Of a stretch of 64,000 nucleotides of DNA, positions 1 to 8,900 are shown one piece after another. Source of the stretch: CAVQRC01 sp963715045 (GTDB taxonomy: Bacteria; Planctomycetota; Planctomycetia; Pirellulales; Lacipirellulaceae); the NCBI GenBank assembly GCA_963715045.1, contig CAVQRC010000001.1, positions 304,105 through 368,104 on the forward strand. Direction: 5' to 3'. The first letter of the stretch is position 1. The number at the start of each line of letters is the position of its first letter. Below the pieces are notes generated by a model, which was not told where the DNA came from, did no database searches, and saw only the letters and a list, made by a program, of their open reading frames with translations. The translations under genes were made by a program, and so were the position numbers.

Positions 1-897
1 GTGCCCCTCGCGAGTGAGAATGCGGGCCATGACGACGCGGATGCCGACGACGACACTCTCGACGACTACATGTCGCAACTCATGCAGCGGGTGAGCGGCG
101 GGCCAGCCACGACACCCATTTCGCCGCCCGTCAAACGCACGTCCATTCAACGCGAACAGGACGAGGAGGATCGCGTTGCCGGGGCGATGGATACAGAACG
201 CTCCACAGTGCCCGTCCAGAGTCTCGAAGAAATCAAGACCACGCCGCGGATCCCGGTCCGCGATGTCAACTTCGCTGCGATGCGGGACCTGGCCAACGTC
301 TCTGCCCGCGAGAACATCAGCCAGCACGCGGCCAGCGCCGACAGGATCAATGGACTGGCCACGTTGCTGATCAACTTCACGATCACCGCGTTTGGCGCGG
401 CTCTCGTGATCATGGCTCCAGCGCTGGTCAGTTACGAGTGTGGCGGCGGTGTCGTCGCGATCCTGATCGGACTCTACCGATCGTTCGTGGCGTTCAAGCA
501 GGCCAGAAGAGGACAGCCGCGGCGGCTCGACACGTCGGATGCTCAACCCCAGAAGTCTGGTGACAAGAATCCGTCGTCGGATCGCTCGCCCGACGCTTCA
601 GCGGATACGCCTGACACGTCGCAAGACACGGTCGGCAATGCGGCAAACGCGGTCGTCGACAATTCGCACGACACGGTCGACAATTCGCAAAACACGGAAG
701 GCAAGACGGCGGAGGCGGTCGATACCTCGAAGGAGACGCCACCCGCCGCCAGGGACGTGCTCCACACGACCGAGGAGTCGCTCGATACGGCGGATCACAC
801 GCTGGACCCATCCGCTGCAGACGCATCCCAGGAGACGAAACCGGCGGCTGCCGAGGATGAGCCCGGTGGTTCCCTGCCGCAACCACGCGGCGAATGA
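1..897 (+). CDS. Hypothetical two-helix membrane protein with low-complexity tail (possibly 5'-truncated)
   Basis: The frame is open from the first base (a GTG), so the real start may lie outside the window. The N-terminal 110 residues are acidic and contain a DDYMSQLMQRV segment. Two hydrophobic segments follow (about residues 119-140 and 143-163). The C-terminal 120 residues are a Thr/Asp/Ser-rich tail with repeated short units such as DTSQDTV and NSQNTEG, probably disordered. I recall similar DDYM-x-x-L-x-x-RV segments in planctomycete proteins with an upstream FHA domain, but no FHA domain is visible here, so that link is unverified. The function is unknown. Confidence 0.6.
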   Translation: MPLASENAGHDDADADDDTLDDYMSQLMQRVSGGPATTPISPPVKRTSIQREQDEEDRVAGAMDTERSTVPVQSLEEIKTTPRIPVRDVNFAAMRDLANVSARENISQHAASADRINGLATLLINFTITAFGAALVIMAPALVSYECGGGVVAILIGLYRSFVAFKQARRGQPRRLDTSDAQPQKSGDKNPSSDRSPDASADTPDTSQDTVGNAANAVVDNSHDTVDNSQNTEGKTAEAVDTSKETPPAARDVLHTTEESLDTADHTLDPSAADASQETKPAAAEDEPGGSLPQPRGE

Positions 898-1000
898 AGC
901 CGAGCCTTGTGAAACGCAGGTTGCACAACCTGTTAACGGCCGTCACTCACTCCGGCAAAGGCGTGCTGCAGACACGATCCGCAGCCGCGTCACAGCGGTG

Positions 1001-1687
1001 CTAAGTCCGGCGCTCGGCGCCGAACCACTCGATGTGCCTCCGCGGGCAGAAGCAATACCCCTGCTGCACGCAATAGTCGGCCAGCCATGAGCTTCGCTGA
1101 TCCAGCTCGGGCAACTCGGTTCCCTGCGGCATCAGCCAGACTCGTGCCGGATCGACGCCCGGAAGCTGCGCGAGATAGCGTTCCACGTCGGGAAGATCTT
1201 CTGGCCTGTCGATCACGAACTTGAGTTGGTACTCGTACTCTTCGACGAGTCGCCGCACGACCTCCGGCCGCTCGCGATCCCGTTCGTGCCGCGCCGTCCA
1301 CCGCGGGTCGACATGGTCGTGTGGAGTCGAATTCGCGAGCTTCGGGCTGATCGACATCAGGTCGCACGCAATCGGCAGATAGAGGGTGCCTGCCGTTTCG
1401 ACGGTGACGTGCAGATCGGCGTCCGAAAGTTTTTGCGAAAGCGGAATCAGTTCCGCGAACAACATCGGCTCGCCTCCGGTGAGGACGATGTGCCGACAGT
1501 CGAAGTGCCGCGACTGGGCGAAAATCTCATCGATCGATAAGTCGCGGCCCTCGGGATGCCACGACGCATGGGGGGTGTCGCAGAACCAGCAGCGGAGGTT
1601 GCAACCGCTCGCGCGAACGAACACGCTCCTGGTTCCGGTCAGCGTGCCTTCCCCCTGGATCGATAGGTAGATTTCCGCGATCTGCAT
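1001..1687 (-). CDS. queE: 7-carboxy-7-deazaguanine synthase QueE
   Basis: Radical-SAM enzyme that converts 6-carboxytetrahydropterin to 7-carboxy-7-deazaguanine in queuosine precursor synthesis. The cluster motif CNLRCWFC is at residues 29-36 (Cys29, Cys33, Cys36), right after the SIQGEG segment typical of QueE. An LTGGEP motif follows near residue 70. The 228-aa length fits the family. It lies just downstream of queC on the same strand, and queF is divergent, giving a local preQ0/preQ1 set. Neither queD nor folE is present in the window. Confidence 0.95.
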   Translation of the reverse strand: MQIAEIYLSIQGEGTLTGTRSVFVRASGCNLRCWFCDTPHASWHPEGRDLSIDEIFAQSRHFDCRHIVLTGGEPMLFAELIPLSQKLSDADLHVTVETAGTLYLPIACDLMSISPKLANSTPHDHVDPRWTARHERDRERPEVVRRLVEEYEYQLKFVIDRPEDLPDVERYLAQLPGVDPARVWLMPQGTELPELDQRSSWLADYCVQQGYCFCPRRHIEWFGAERRT

Positions 1688-1765
1688 GGAGTCAAGGGGC
1701 GGGGATGGTGTGAGTTGAGGGTTGAGATTTGTGGGTCATTACGTGCAGGCGTCCGCGCACGCATC

Positions 1766-2530
1766 TCACAGTCCAGGACTCTGACCCCTGACTCCCGACC
1801 CCTGACCCCTGATCTCGCCCTCAATCAACGGGTCCCTGGAGCCGGCGGCGGCGAAGCCTTGTTGGCGGAGTTGGCAGGCGTCGCATTCTCGGCATGGGCG
1901 ACCGTCTTCGTGCGGTGCGTAGCACGTGTGGGTCTGGCTGTAGTCGACTCCCAGGGCCATGCCGCGGGCAATGATCTCGGCCTTGGTCATGGCGATCAGC
2001 GGGGCGTGGATTTTGAAATGCAGGGAGCCTTCGACACCCGCCTTGGTGGCCAGGTTGGCGAGTTGTTCGAAGGCGTCAATGAACTCTGGGCGGCAGTCGG
2101 GGTATCCGCTGTAGTCGAGTGCGTTGACACCAATGAACAGATCGGCCGCGGCGATCACTTCGGCGTAGCCGAGGGCCATGGCGAGCATCAGCGTATTGCG
2201 GGCGGGGACATACGTGATCGGGATCCCATTTGCGATCTCCTCACCGCTGCGGGACTTGGGGACGTCGATCGAATCGGTCAAGGCACTTCCGCCCAGGGCG
2301 CCGAGATCGACGCGCAGTACGCGATGTTCTGTCACGTTGAGCGTTCGCGCGACGCGGCGGGCAGCCTCGAGTTCGAACCGATGACGCTGACCGTAGTCCA
2401 ACGTCAAGGCGTGGACCGCGAAACCCTCGTGGGCCGCAATCGCCGCCGTCGTGGTCGAGTCGAGCCCCCCGGACAGCAGGACCACTGCCGGCTGGTCCTC
2501 GCCCAGGGGGCGTTGCTTCACACTCGTCAT
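1766..2530 (-). CDS. queC: 7-cyano-7-deazaguanine synthase QueC
   Basis: ATP-dependent enzyme that makes preQ0 from 7-carboxy-7-deazaguanine and ammonia. The PP-loop SGGLDS is at about residues 20-25, and a four-cysteine zinc site (Cys-x8-Cys-x2-Cys-x2-Cys) sits near the C-terminus. I chose the ATG at 2530 because AGGAG lies 8 nt upstream on the minus strand; the open frame continues to 2647 without support. The last residues (GQGSGVRGQ) are encoded by a TGACCCC-type heptamer repeat, so the native stop has probably been displaced by repeat insertion. The neighbouring queE and queF support the pathway assignment. Confidence 0.94.
   Translation of the reverse strand: MTSVKQRPLGEDQPAVVLLSGGLDSTTTAAIAAHEGFAVHALTLDYGQRHRFELEAARRVARTLNVTEHRVLRVDLGALGGSALTDSIDVPKSRSGEEIANGIPITYVPARNTLMLAMALGYAEVIAAADLFIGVNALDYSGYPDCRPEFIDAFEQLANLATKAGVEGSLHFKIHAPLIAMTKAEIIARGMALGVDYSQTHTCYAPHEDGRPCRECDACQLRQQGFAAAGSRDPLIEGEIRGQGSGVRGQSPGL
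1781..1812. repeat. Short tandem repeat, TGACCCC/CGACCCC heptamers
   Basis: Four to five degenerate copies of a C-rich heptamer (plus strand) at the 3' end of queC. The repeat is translated as part of the QueC tail. It belongs to the same family as the arrays near 9300, 29650, 37310, 43665, 59480, 59560 and 60790. Confidence 0.85.
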
Positions 2531-2685
2531 GCTCACAGCTCCTGAGTGAATACCAGCCCGAATCGAGCCCGTCGGTGCCACATCGCAGCCCGGACCGCAA
2601 AAAAAACCGCTGCTCCCCTTGCCGAACCATGCCCCGGCCCGTTTCATAATGACAAACCGCCGCCGCCGCTAACAGGAGCTACCGG

Positions 2686-3045
2686 GTGACCGAGTTTCGA
2701 GACGAGCTGGATACCTTCGACAATCAGTTTCCCCAACGGGACTATCGGATCGAGATTCGCTGTCCGGAATTCACCTCGGTATGTCCGCAGACCGGCCAGC
2801 CCGATTTCGGCGTGCTCACCATTCACTACGTGCCGCATGCGAGATGCGTCGAGCTCAAGAGCCTGAAACTCTATTTGCAGCGGTTTCGCAACGAGGGCAT
2901 CTTCTACGAGAATGTCACCAACCAGATCCTCGACGATCTGGTCGCCGTGCTCGAACCGCGATACATCCGTCTGGAAGCTGCCTTCACCCCGCGAGGAGGC
3001 ATCTCGTCCACGATTCTCGCCGAATACCGTCGCGAGTCACCTTGA
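2686..3045 (+). CDS. queF: NADPH-dependent preQ0 reductase QueF (type I, short form)
   Basis: Reduces the nitrile of preQ0 to the aminomethyl group of preQ1. At 119 aa it is the unimodular T-fold type. The covalent-thioimide cysteine is Cys33 in SVCPQTGQPDFG, with Asp40 as the likely proton donor. The substrate-binding segment VELKSLKLY is at 55-63. The GTG start at 2686 is supported by AGGAG 7 nt upstream. It is divergent from queC across a 155-bp gap with no convincing preQ1 riboswitch aptamer. Confidence 0.95.
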   Translation: MTEFRDELDTFDNQFPQRDYRIEIRCPEFTSVCPQTGQPDFGVLTIHYVPHARCVELKSLKLYLQRFRNEGIFYENVTNQILDDLVAVLEPRYIRLEAAFTPRGGISSTILAEYRRESP

Positions 3046-3110
3046 TCCTCATGGTTCCCGTCTGAGCACCTCCCCCCCGCCTGCTGTCTCTCCAGGAATT
3101 GATCTCCGCC

Positions 3111-4124
3111 ATGTCCCAATTGCCCAGCGTGATTCTCTCTGCGTTCGCCGACGAAGCGGCCGCGAGCAAGTCGGTCGTCGAACAGTTCAACGCACTCGCC
3201 GCGATCGGCCTGCAGTACTACAGCGTGCGATTCGTCGATCTGGGACACGGAGTAAAGAACGTCATGAAGCTCACCAAGACCGAGGTGAGCGAATTGCGGC
3301 ACCTCCAATCCGCGTTCGGGATGAACGTCGCGACACTGGGATCGCCGATTGGGAAAGTCAAGCTTCGGAACACGAACGATGGAACCAAGAACCAGTTCGT
3401 GCCGTTCCAGAAATACCTCGGCAAAGAGGTCCGCCGTGCCTGCGAACTGGCCCACGCCCTCGAGACCAAGCTGATCCGCGGCTTTTCGTTCTATCATCCG
3501 CGGGGAAGCGATCCGCACGAGCACCTCAGCCAGGCGGCTGACCAGCTCGGTCAAATCGCCGAAGTCTGCCATCGCGAAGACCTCACATTCGGGCTGGAAG
3601 TCGAAGCCAATCTCGTGGGGCAGAATGGGCAATTAATGGCCGAGTTGCACCGCCAGGTGAATCATCCGGCGATGGTCACGATCTTCGACGGCGGCAATCT
3701 CGTTTCGCAAGGTTTTCCCCCAGAGGACGTGTACGCCCAGTATCAGGCGATGAAGCCGAGTCTGGGCTGGATGCATATCAAAGACTACCGTCTGCCTGCG
3801 GATCAGCGTCCGGGCGAGCCGATCGAGGAAGGGGCCTTGAAGCACTTCGTTCCCGCCGACGCGGGCGACACGGGTCACGAGCGAATCCTGCGTGACTTCG
3901 CTGAAGTGATCCCGCGGCTGGAACGCAAGCTCAGCCGCCGAGGGATTCCGGGCGTGGTGCTCGACCTCGAACCCCACGTGAAAGGGGGCGGCCAGTTTGG
4001 TGGCTTCAGCGGCCCTGACGGGATGGGCGTCGCGTTGCGGAGCCTGCTTCGCGTGCTCGACTACGTCGGGATCGACTACCATCTCCGCGACTTCGCGGAC
4101 GTCTGCGATGAACGCGGGTTCTAG
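3111..4124 (+). CDS. Sugar phosphate isomerase/epimerase-like TIM-barrel protein
   Basis: Xylose-isomerase-like TIM barrel (AP endonuclease 2 superfamily) of about 337 aa. It carries an LSAFADEAA opening, a central GLEVEANLVG strand with Glu (probable metal ligand), an IFDGGNLV strand, a MHIKDYR segment and a late LDLEPH segment. Such residues usually bind a divalent metal and a keto-sugar. A TTG at 3099 is in frame, but AGGA (3094-3097) is only 1 nt from it. The ATG at 3111 lies 13 nt after the AGGA and is preferred. The substrate is unknown; it follows queF without an obvious functional link. Confidence 0.8.
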   Translation: MSQLPSVILSAFADEAAASKSVVEQFNALAAIGLQYYSVRFVDLGHGVKNVMKLTKTEVSELRHLQSAFGMNVATLGSPIGKVKLRNTNDGTKNQFVPFQKYLGKEVRRACELAHALETKLIRGFSFYHPRGSDPHEHLSQAADQLGQIAEVCHREDLTFGLEVEANLVGQNGQLMAELHRQVNHPAMVTIFDGGNLVSQGFPPEDVYAQYQAMKPSLGWMHIKDYRLPADQRPGEPIEEGALKHFVPADAGDTGHERILRDFAEVIPRLERKLSRRGIPGVVLDLEPHVKGGGQFGGFSGPDGMGVALRSLLRVLDYVGIDYHLRDFADVCDERGF

Positions 4125-4145
4125 TGCCTGGTCGCCAGGGAAGGG

Positions 4146-4496
4146 CTACCCGAGCAGAGTCGTGATTTCGTCGACCGCGGTGCGGAGTGAGCGGACGGCC
4201 ATGCGGAAGTTCATGTGGGCGGAGACGTCGGGCTGTATCTCCTCGAACCATTCGGTCGCCTTCCGCAGCCGGGGCAGTTTCTTGCGGGCGACTTTCAGAT
4301 AGGTTTCGGCGTCCTGGGCCTCATAGCTGGGCCCCAGCGCGAGCATGTAGTCGTACAGTCCACGGTGGACGTCGGCCAGATCGTCCTCCTCCTCGGCTTC
4401 CTCGGAGTGTTTGAGAAATGTCCGCACGACCCACACGTGACTCAGCAGAGAGTCGATGCGTCGCATGGTCTTTAGCCTGACTGGATCGTCTGACAT
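4146..4496 (-). CDS. Small helical hypothetical protein
   Basis: A 116-aa, charged, probably all-helical protein with an acidic EEAEEEDD patch and no signal peptide or membrane segment. It converges with the isomerase-like gene at 22 bp. I do not recognise a named domain. The coding character is good (no low-complexity bias, ATG start at 4494-4496), so it is probably a real conserved hypothetical. Confidence 0.6.
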   Translation of the reverse strand: MSDDPVRLKTMRRIDSLLSHVWVVRTFLKHSEEAEEEDDLADVHRGLYDYMLALGPSYEAQDAETYLKVARKKLPRLRKATEWFEEIQPDVSAHMNFRMAVRSLRTAVDEITTLLG

Positions 4497-4507
4497 CGAT
4501 GAGATTG

Positions 4508-4577
4508 GAAGCCGCTGCGAAGCGTGTCTCTACTACCTTGTTTCTCGGCCGTGGGAGGCCTGAAACCGGTTTTGAAA
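4508..4577 (+). repeat. Dispersed ~70-bp intergenic repeat, copy 1
   Basis: Begins GAAGCCGCTGCGAAGCGTGT, contains a CGGCCGTGGGAGGCCTGAAAC core and ends in TTTTGAAA. Similar segments occur near 19664-19730 (inverted), 23721-23791, 38874-38944 and 60630-60706. It lies between two minus-strand genes and runs into the 3' end of the downstream-listed membrane gene. Confidence 0.7.
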
Positions 4578-4583
4578 CGCGCT

Positions 4584-5702
4584 CTAGGTTTCGTCGCGGA
4601 CCGCGTCGTTCGCGCCCAAGGCGGCGACACCGTCGGTCCGGTGCTCGGCTGCGGCGGACGGCAGGTGGCGATCTGCGGCTGGGGAGTCCGTAGGACCAGG
4701 CCGTGGTGGTGAATCCTTGACGGCGGACTTCGCCGGCTTGCCCTGTGGCGGACCCTTGGGGGCGAACACGAGCACGATCGCCGCCCCGGCAATGACCAGG
4801 ATCAGGCCCGACCAGAAAAACGGATGGACGTTGTCGGTTCCGCGACCCCACATCGCAATGAACGTGTTGACGACAGGCGCTCCGCCGAACACGAGCGGCA
4901 TTACGTACACGGGTTTGCCACCGAAATTGAACGCCATGATGATTCCCAACGCACCTACGGCTCCTGCCGCACCTGCGCCGAGACTCAACAGCGTTCCCGA
5001 AAACGTATACGTGCTCGTCTCGTCGAGCACCGTGAACAACAGCACGTAGGGGATGACCACGGCGATCAGAAAGTAGGAAATGCCGACACACAGCAGGGGG
5101 CGAAGTCGGCTGTTCATCATGGCGGCCTGACCCTTGTGAAGTGTCGGTCCGTAGCAGCCCCAGGCGAGGATCGTCGTGATCACGAATGCGATCCGCCACA
5201 CGAAGTCGGTCAATGTCGAATTGACGGCTTCCTGCCCGACCGGGCCGGGTTTGTTGAGCAACACGACGACAGCACCCAGGGTGACCATGATCAGACCGGC
5301 GATGAACACCGGGCCAATCTCCTTGATCTTTCGCGCCATGACGATCGTGAGAAAGGCGTTGACTACGGGAGCTCCGCCGAATACCAGCGGCATCACGAAT
5401 ACAGGCCGCCCCCCGAATTTGAAGGCCAGCAGAATCCCCAGCGCGCCGATCGCTCCCACGGCCCCGGCCACCAGACTCCACATGGCGCCGGTGAACGTCC
5501 ACGTACCCTGTTCTCCGCGGAGTCTCAACAGAATCAGCGGTACGACAACACCAATCGCAAAGTAGGCGAGTCCCACGCACACGAAGGGGCGGAGATACGC
5601 ATGCTCACCCATCCGCATGCTGCCGTTGTGGAGCACGGGACCGTACGCTCCCCAGCAGAAAACGGTGATTCCGAATGAAGCAAGGATCAGCAGGGTTCGC
5701 AT
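4584..5702 (-). CDS. Internally duplicated DMT-like membrane protein
   Basis: A 372-aa polytopic membrane protein built from two homologous halves. Residues 17-115 and 181-279 both run WGxYGPxLHxG, then RPxxCVG, TFxG, GALGIxxAFxFGG and an identical VMPLVFGGAPVVN 13-mer (103-115 and 267-279). Each half has about four or five hydrophobic helices, as in drug/metabolite transporter-type folds. The C-terminal 60 residues are Pro/Ala-rich and probably disordered. The substrate is not evident. No partner gene is adjacent. Confidence 0.75.
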   Translation of the reverse strand: MRTLLILASFGITVFCWGAYGPVLHNGSMRMGEHAYLRPFVCVGLAYFAIGVVVPLILLRLRGEQGTWTFTGAMWSLVAGAVGAIGALGILLAFKFGGRPVFVMPLVFGGAPVVNAFLTIVMARKIKEIGPVFIAGLIMVTLGAVVVLLNKPGPVGQEAVNSTLTDFVWRIAFVITTILAWGCYGPTLHKGQAAMMNSRLRPLLCVGISYFLIAVVIPYVLLFTVLDETSTYTFSGTLLSLGAGAAGAVGALGIIMAFNFGGKPVYVMPLVFGGAPVVNTFIAMWGRGTDNVHPFFWSGLILVIAGAAIVLVFAPKGPPQGKPAKSAVKDSPPRPGPTDSPAADRHLPSAAAEHRTDGVAALGANDAVRDET

Positions 5703-5727
5703 GGGCCGGTCGTCGTTTTCCCTGGAG

Positions 5728-5746
5728 CCCCCGGCTTCGCCGGGGG
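5728..5746. repeat. Perfect GC hairpin (8-bp stem, 3-nt loop)
   Basis: CCCCCGGC, loop TTC, GCCGGGGG. It lies 26 bp upstream of the start of the minus-strand membrane protein gene. There is no T-run after it on either strand, so it is not a canonical terminator. It could be a palindromic repeat unit or a leader structure of the 4584-5702 gene. Confidence 0.7.
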
Positions 5747-5898
5747 ATGCGGTGGAAGCACCCGTTCACGTTCGTGGTGCTGAGCGACGGCAGTGTACCA
5801 CTCGTTCCAATGATGGGGATAGCGGGGCGCGGTCCCGTTCCTCACCAGAACGCGTCAACGGTTCAAGATGCAAACTGGCTGTACCGTAGAGTGACTAC

Positions 5899-5916
5899 GC
5901 CCGAAACACCTCGGGC
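5899..5916 (-). terminator. Weak hairpin after the FtsX-like gene
   Basis: GCCCGA, loop AACACC, TCGGGC, located about 55 nt beyond the stop of the minus-strand permease gene. A clear T-run is lacking on the minus strand, so intrinsic termination is only a possibility. Confidence 0.3.
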
Positions 5917-5970
5917 TTGTCGCCGGTCGTCACTGATGCGACGTACGGTTGCCGCGTGTTGGGTGACGTC

Positions 5971-8900
5971 TCAATCGCCCGCCAACGCCGTGGCAATGGT
6001 TTGCCGAAGCACGATGCGAACCGCCCATAGACCGGCGATGGCCCCGAACACGGCCACGGCGATCAGCAACAGCCCGATCGCCAGCCACGGGATCGAGGCC
6101 TCGGCGAGCAGCCAGTGCGGAACCACGGCCACCGCCGCCGCCGCGACGCCCAGCGCCAGCCCGCCCAGCAGCAGTGTCAGGTTCTCCAGGAACACCAGGG
6201 TCGTGAGCCGGCGGCGGCTGAATCCTGTCGCCCGCATCAAGGCCATCTCCTGGCGTCGTTCCAGCACGCTTCGTACCTGCACGGCAGCCAGTCCTAACGT
6301 CCCCAGCAGCAGCCCCAGCCCGCCAAGCGTCTGAAACGTAAAAATGTAGGTGTTCTGAACATTCAACAGTTCCCGCAAGCGAACCGCGGTCGGCGTCACA
6401 TCCATCCCGTAATCGGCCAGCGTGGTCTCGAGAATGGCGGTGACCTCTTGGAGCGACGTCGGGCAATCGCTCGTGTCGATCAAGAAGTACTGATAACCAC
6501 TGCGGTCCGGATAGATCCGCTCGAAGTCGGCGGCAGGAACGATCAGCATTCCTTGCAGCACGCTGTTCTTGAGCAACCCCGAGACCCGGCCGTTCGCGGC
6601 CGCATCCCCCGGCAGCGCGAGTTCAGTGCCGACGCCGCTGAGCTTCAGAGAGTAGGTTGCCGTATTGGCGTCAATGGCCACGGGGATCGGGGAGGAATCT
6701 GCCGGAGTCAGTACATGGGTCCAGGTCGAGCTACCTTCCGGGACCGCAGTCCGCGTCGCGGCCCAGGCGAAGCGATTGTGTTGCGGCAGCTCGAGTGGTC
6801 CCCCGAGCACCGTGGGGGCGGAGGTTTGATAGAGATTCAGGCAACTTGCATCTTCGCCTTCCCGCACGCGAAACGAAACGATACGCACTCCCCGCAAACG
6901 ATCGATGGCGTCGTCTGAGAAGCCGATATCCACCTGTCCAGCGACATCTTGCAGCGATTGGATCACGGGCAATTCCGTCTCGGCCAGGAGTTCGAAGTTG
7001 CCGGTTCCCTCATCGGTGTCCGCGATTCGAAACGCGCTCAGGGCCACGATCAGGAAGGTGGCGGCGGCGACCAGGCCGAGCGTCAGCACGCTTCTTCCCG
7101 GTTTACGGGCGGCGTTTTGCGTGGCCAGCCGCAGGAGCGACCAGCGACCTTGAGCCTCGTCGCGGCGGGTCGCGCGGCACCACCGCCAGGCAGCGGTCAG
7201 GCCGGCCACCAATGCCAGGCTTCCCGCTGCGAAGAACGTCAGTGCCTGTGTATCGCCGCTGAGTCGGGCCGCCGCGAACGCAGTTGCCACAGCAGCCGCG
7301 GCCGATCCCCACATGGTCCAGGCCGACCAGCGGCCGGACGCTCCGGTCGCCGGATCATCCGCTACCCGGCCTGCCAGCAGGCGTCGCGGGTCGGTCCGCG
7401 CAGCCTGGCGTACAGCCCCGTAGATGGCCAGCTGCGATACCAGCACGCCGATGATCCAGCCACCGATGAGCCCCGTCGGCGTGACGTGCAGCCGCAGAAA
7501 GGGGGTGCCGATCGCAGCCACCCACAGTGTGGTCAGGCCCCAGAGCATCAGCCCTGCGTAGCCGATCCCCCCGATCGCCCCGATCAGGCCACCCACCGCG
7601 GCAACCCGGAACCCTTCGCTGGCCAACCGCCGCGTGAGCCGCCGCCGGCTCATGCCCACGGCGATCAGCAGGCCCACTTCCTTGCTGCGATTTTCGACAT
7701 CCAGGCGAAACAACAGCAGAATCAGCGAAGTCGCGGCCACGATCAAGAACAGGCTGAAGCCGATGAACAGCCCCTCGAAAGGCGTCGTTCCCGTCGCGGC
7801 AGCCAGTCCGAGTTGCTTTACGGGGAGAATCGCGATGCCCACATCTTTGGCGGTGAGTTGGCGGCGAAATCGACCGGTAACTTCGGCGAGGGTCGCATCC
7901 GCCGCACCGACACGAATGATGGTGACGGCACCCCAGCGGCTGAGCCACAGAGAGCGCGCACGCTCGAACGAAATGAACGCCTTCGGGGTGGCCCGATGAT
8001 CCCGCCAATACTGGTCATCTTTGGGGCGGACTTCCTCCACCAGATCGAAGACCTGCCACGAGTCGATGGTGTCCTGGTCCGTGACGCCCTCCACCTCGGG
8101 AGTCAACAGCGGGTCGGCGGCTGATGCCGGGCGGCCATCGGGTCGTGCCAGTGGCACAATCGCCTTGAGCGTGAACGTCACCGGCGGTTGCGTCTTCGGT
8201 TTGCCGTAGGCGCTTTCGGGATCGTAATAAGTAAGCGTCACTTGATCGCCGATTCGCACGCCGAGATCTTCCGCGGCCCAGTCGTTCAATACGATCTCAT
8301 CGTCCGCCAGGCGGATCGGTTCGCCGGCCGCATTGAACAGGGGACCCAGCCGTGCCGTCGAGTCGATGCCGCAGACCATGGAATACGGGATCGAACGGCC
8401 GCCGTGAGCAATCGTGTTGGCGAGGTAGGTCACGCTGGGCTGAAACTCATCTTCGCCAAAGGCCCGCTTTGCCGCCGCGACCACGGCAGGCGGAAACACC
8501 ATTGCCGCGGAGAAAAACTGAAATCGACCCGCTTCGAGAGTGCGACTTTGAATGCCGAGCTGCTCAAGTGTCAGGGCGTCGTCCACGGCGCGGTTCATGG
8601 CCTCGATGGTCGAATCGGGGAGCCCCTCTCCGTTGTGATTGGCGATCAGTATCGTGTTAATGGTGTCGCCGTCGCCCCGGACAGCCTGCAGGTCGGAGAG
8701 CCGGACGAAGACATTTCGCGGTGGATGCTGTGAAGGCGTCAGTCCAAACCGGGCCAGTCCGCGGGGAGCGAGGATCGCATTGACGGTGAATCGTCCGTCC
8801 ACCACGCGATCGGTTTTTTCGCCGAGGAGACTGTCGGCCGGGACAGCGGTGGCCCTGGGGAGCCGCAGCAACACGTCGCTGCCCACTTTGAGTTGGAGTT

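Noticed and set aside
539..1090. Arginine-rich open frames around 540-1090 on both strands
   Set aside because: They are out-of-frame readings of the low-complexity tail of the first gene and of queE; composition is typical of shadow frames in GC-rich DNA.
2531..2685. PreQ1 or other riboswitch between queC and queF
   Set aside because: I could not recognise a preQ1 aptamer hairpin with its A-rich tail on either strand.
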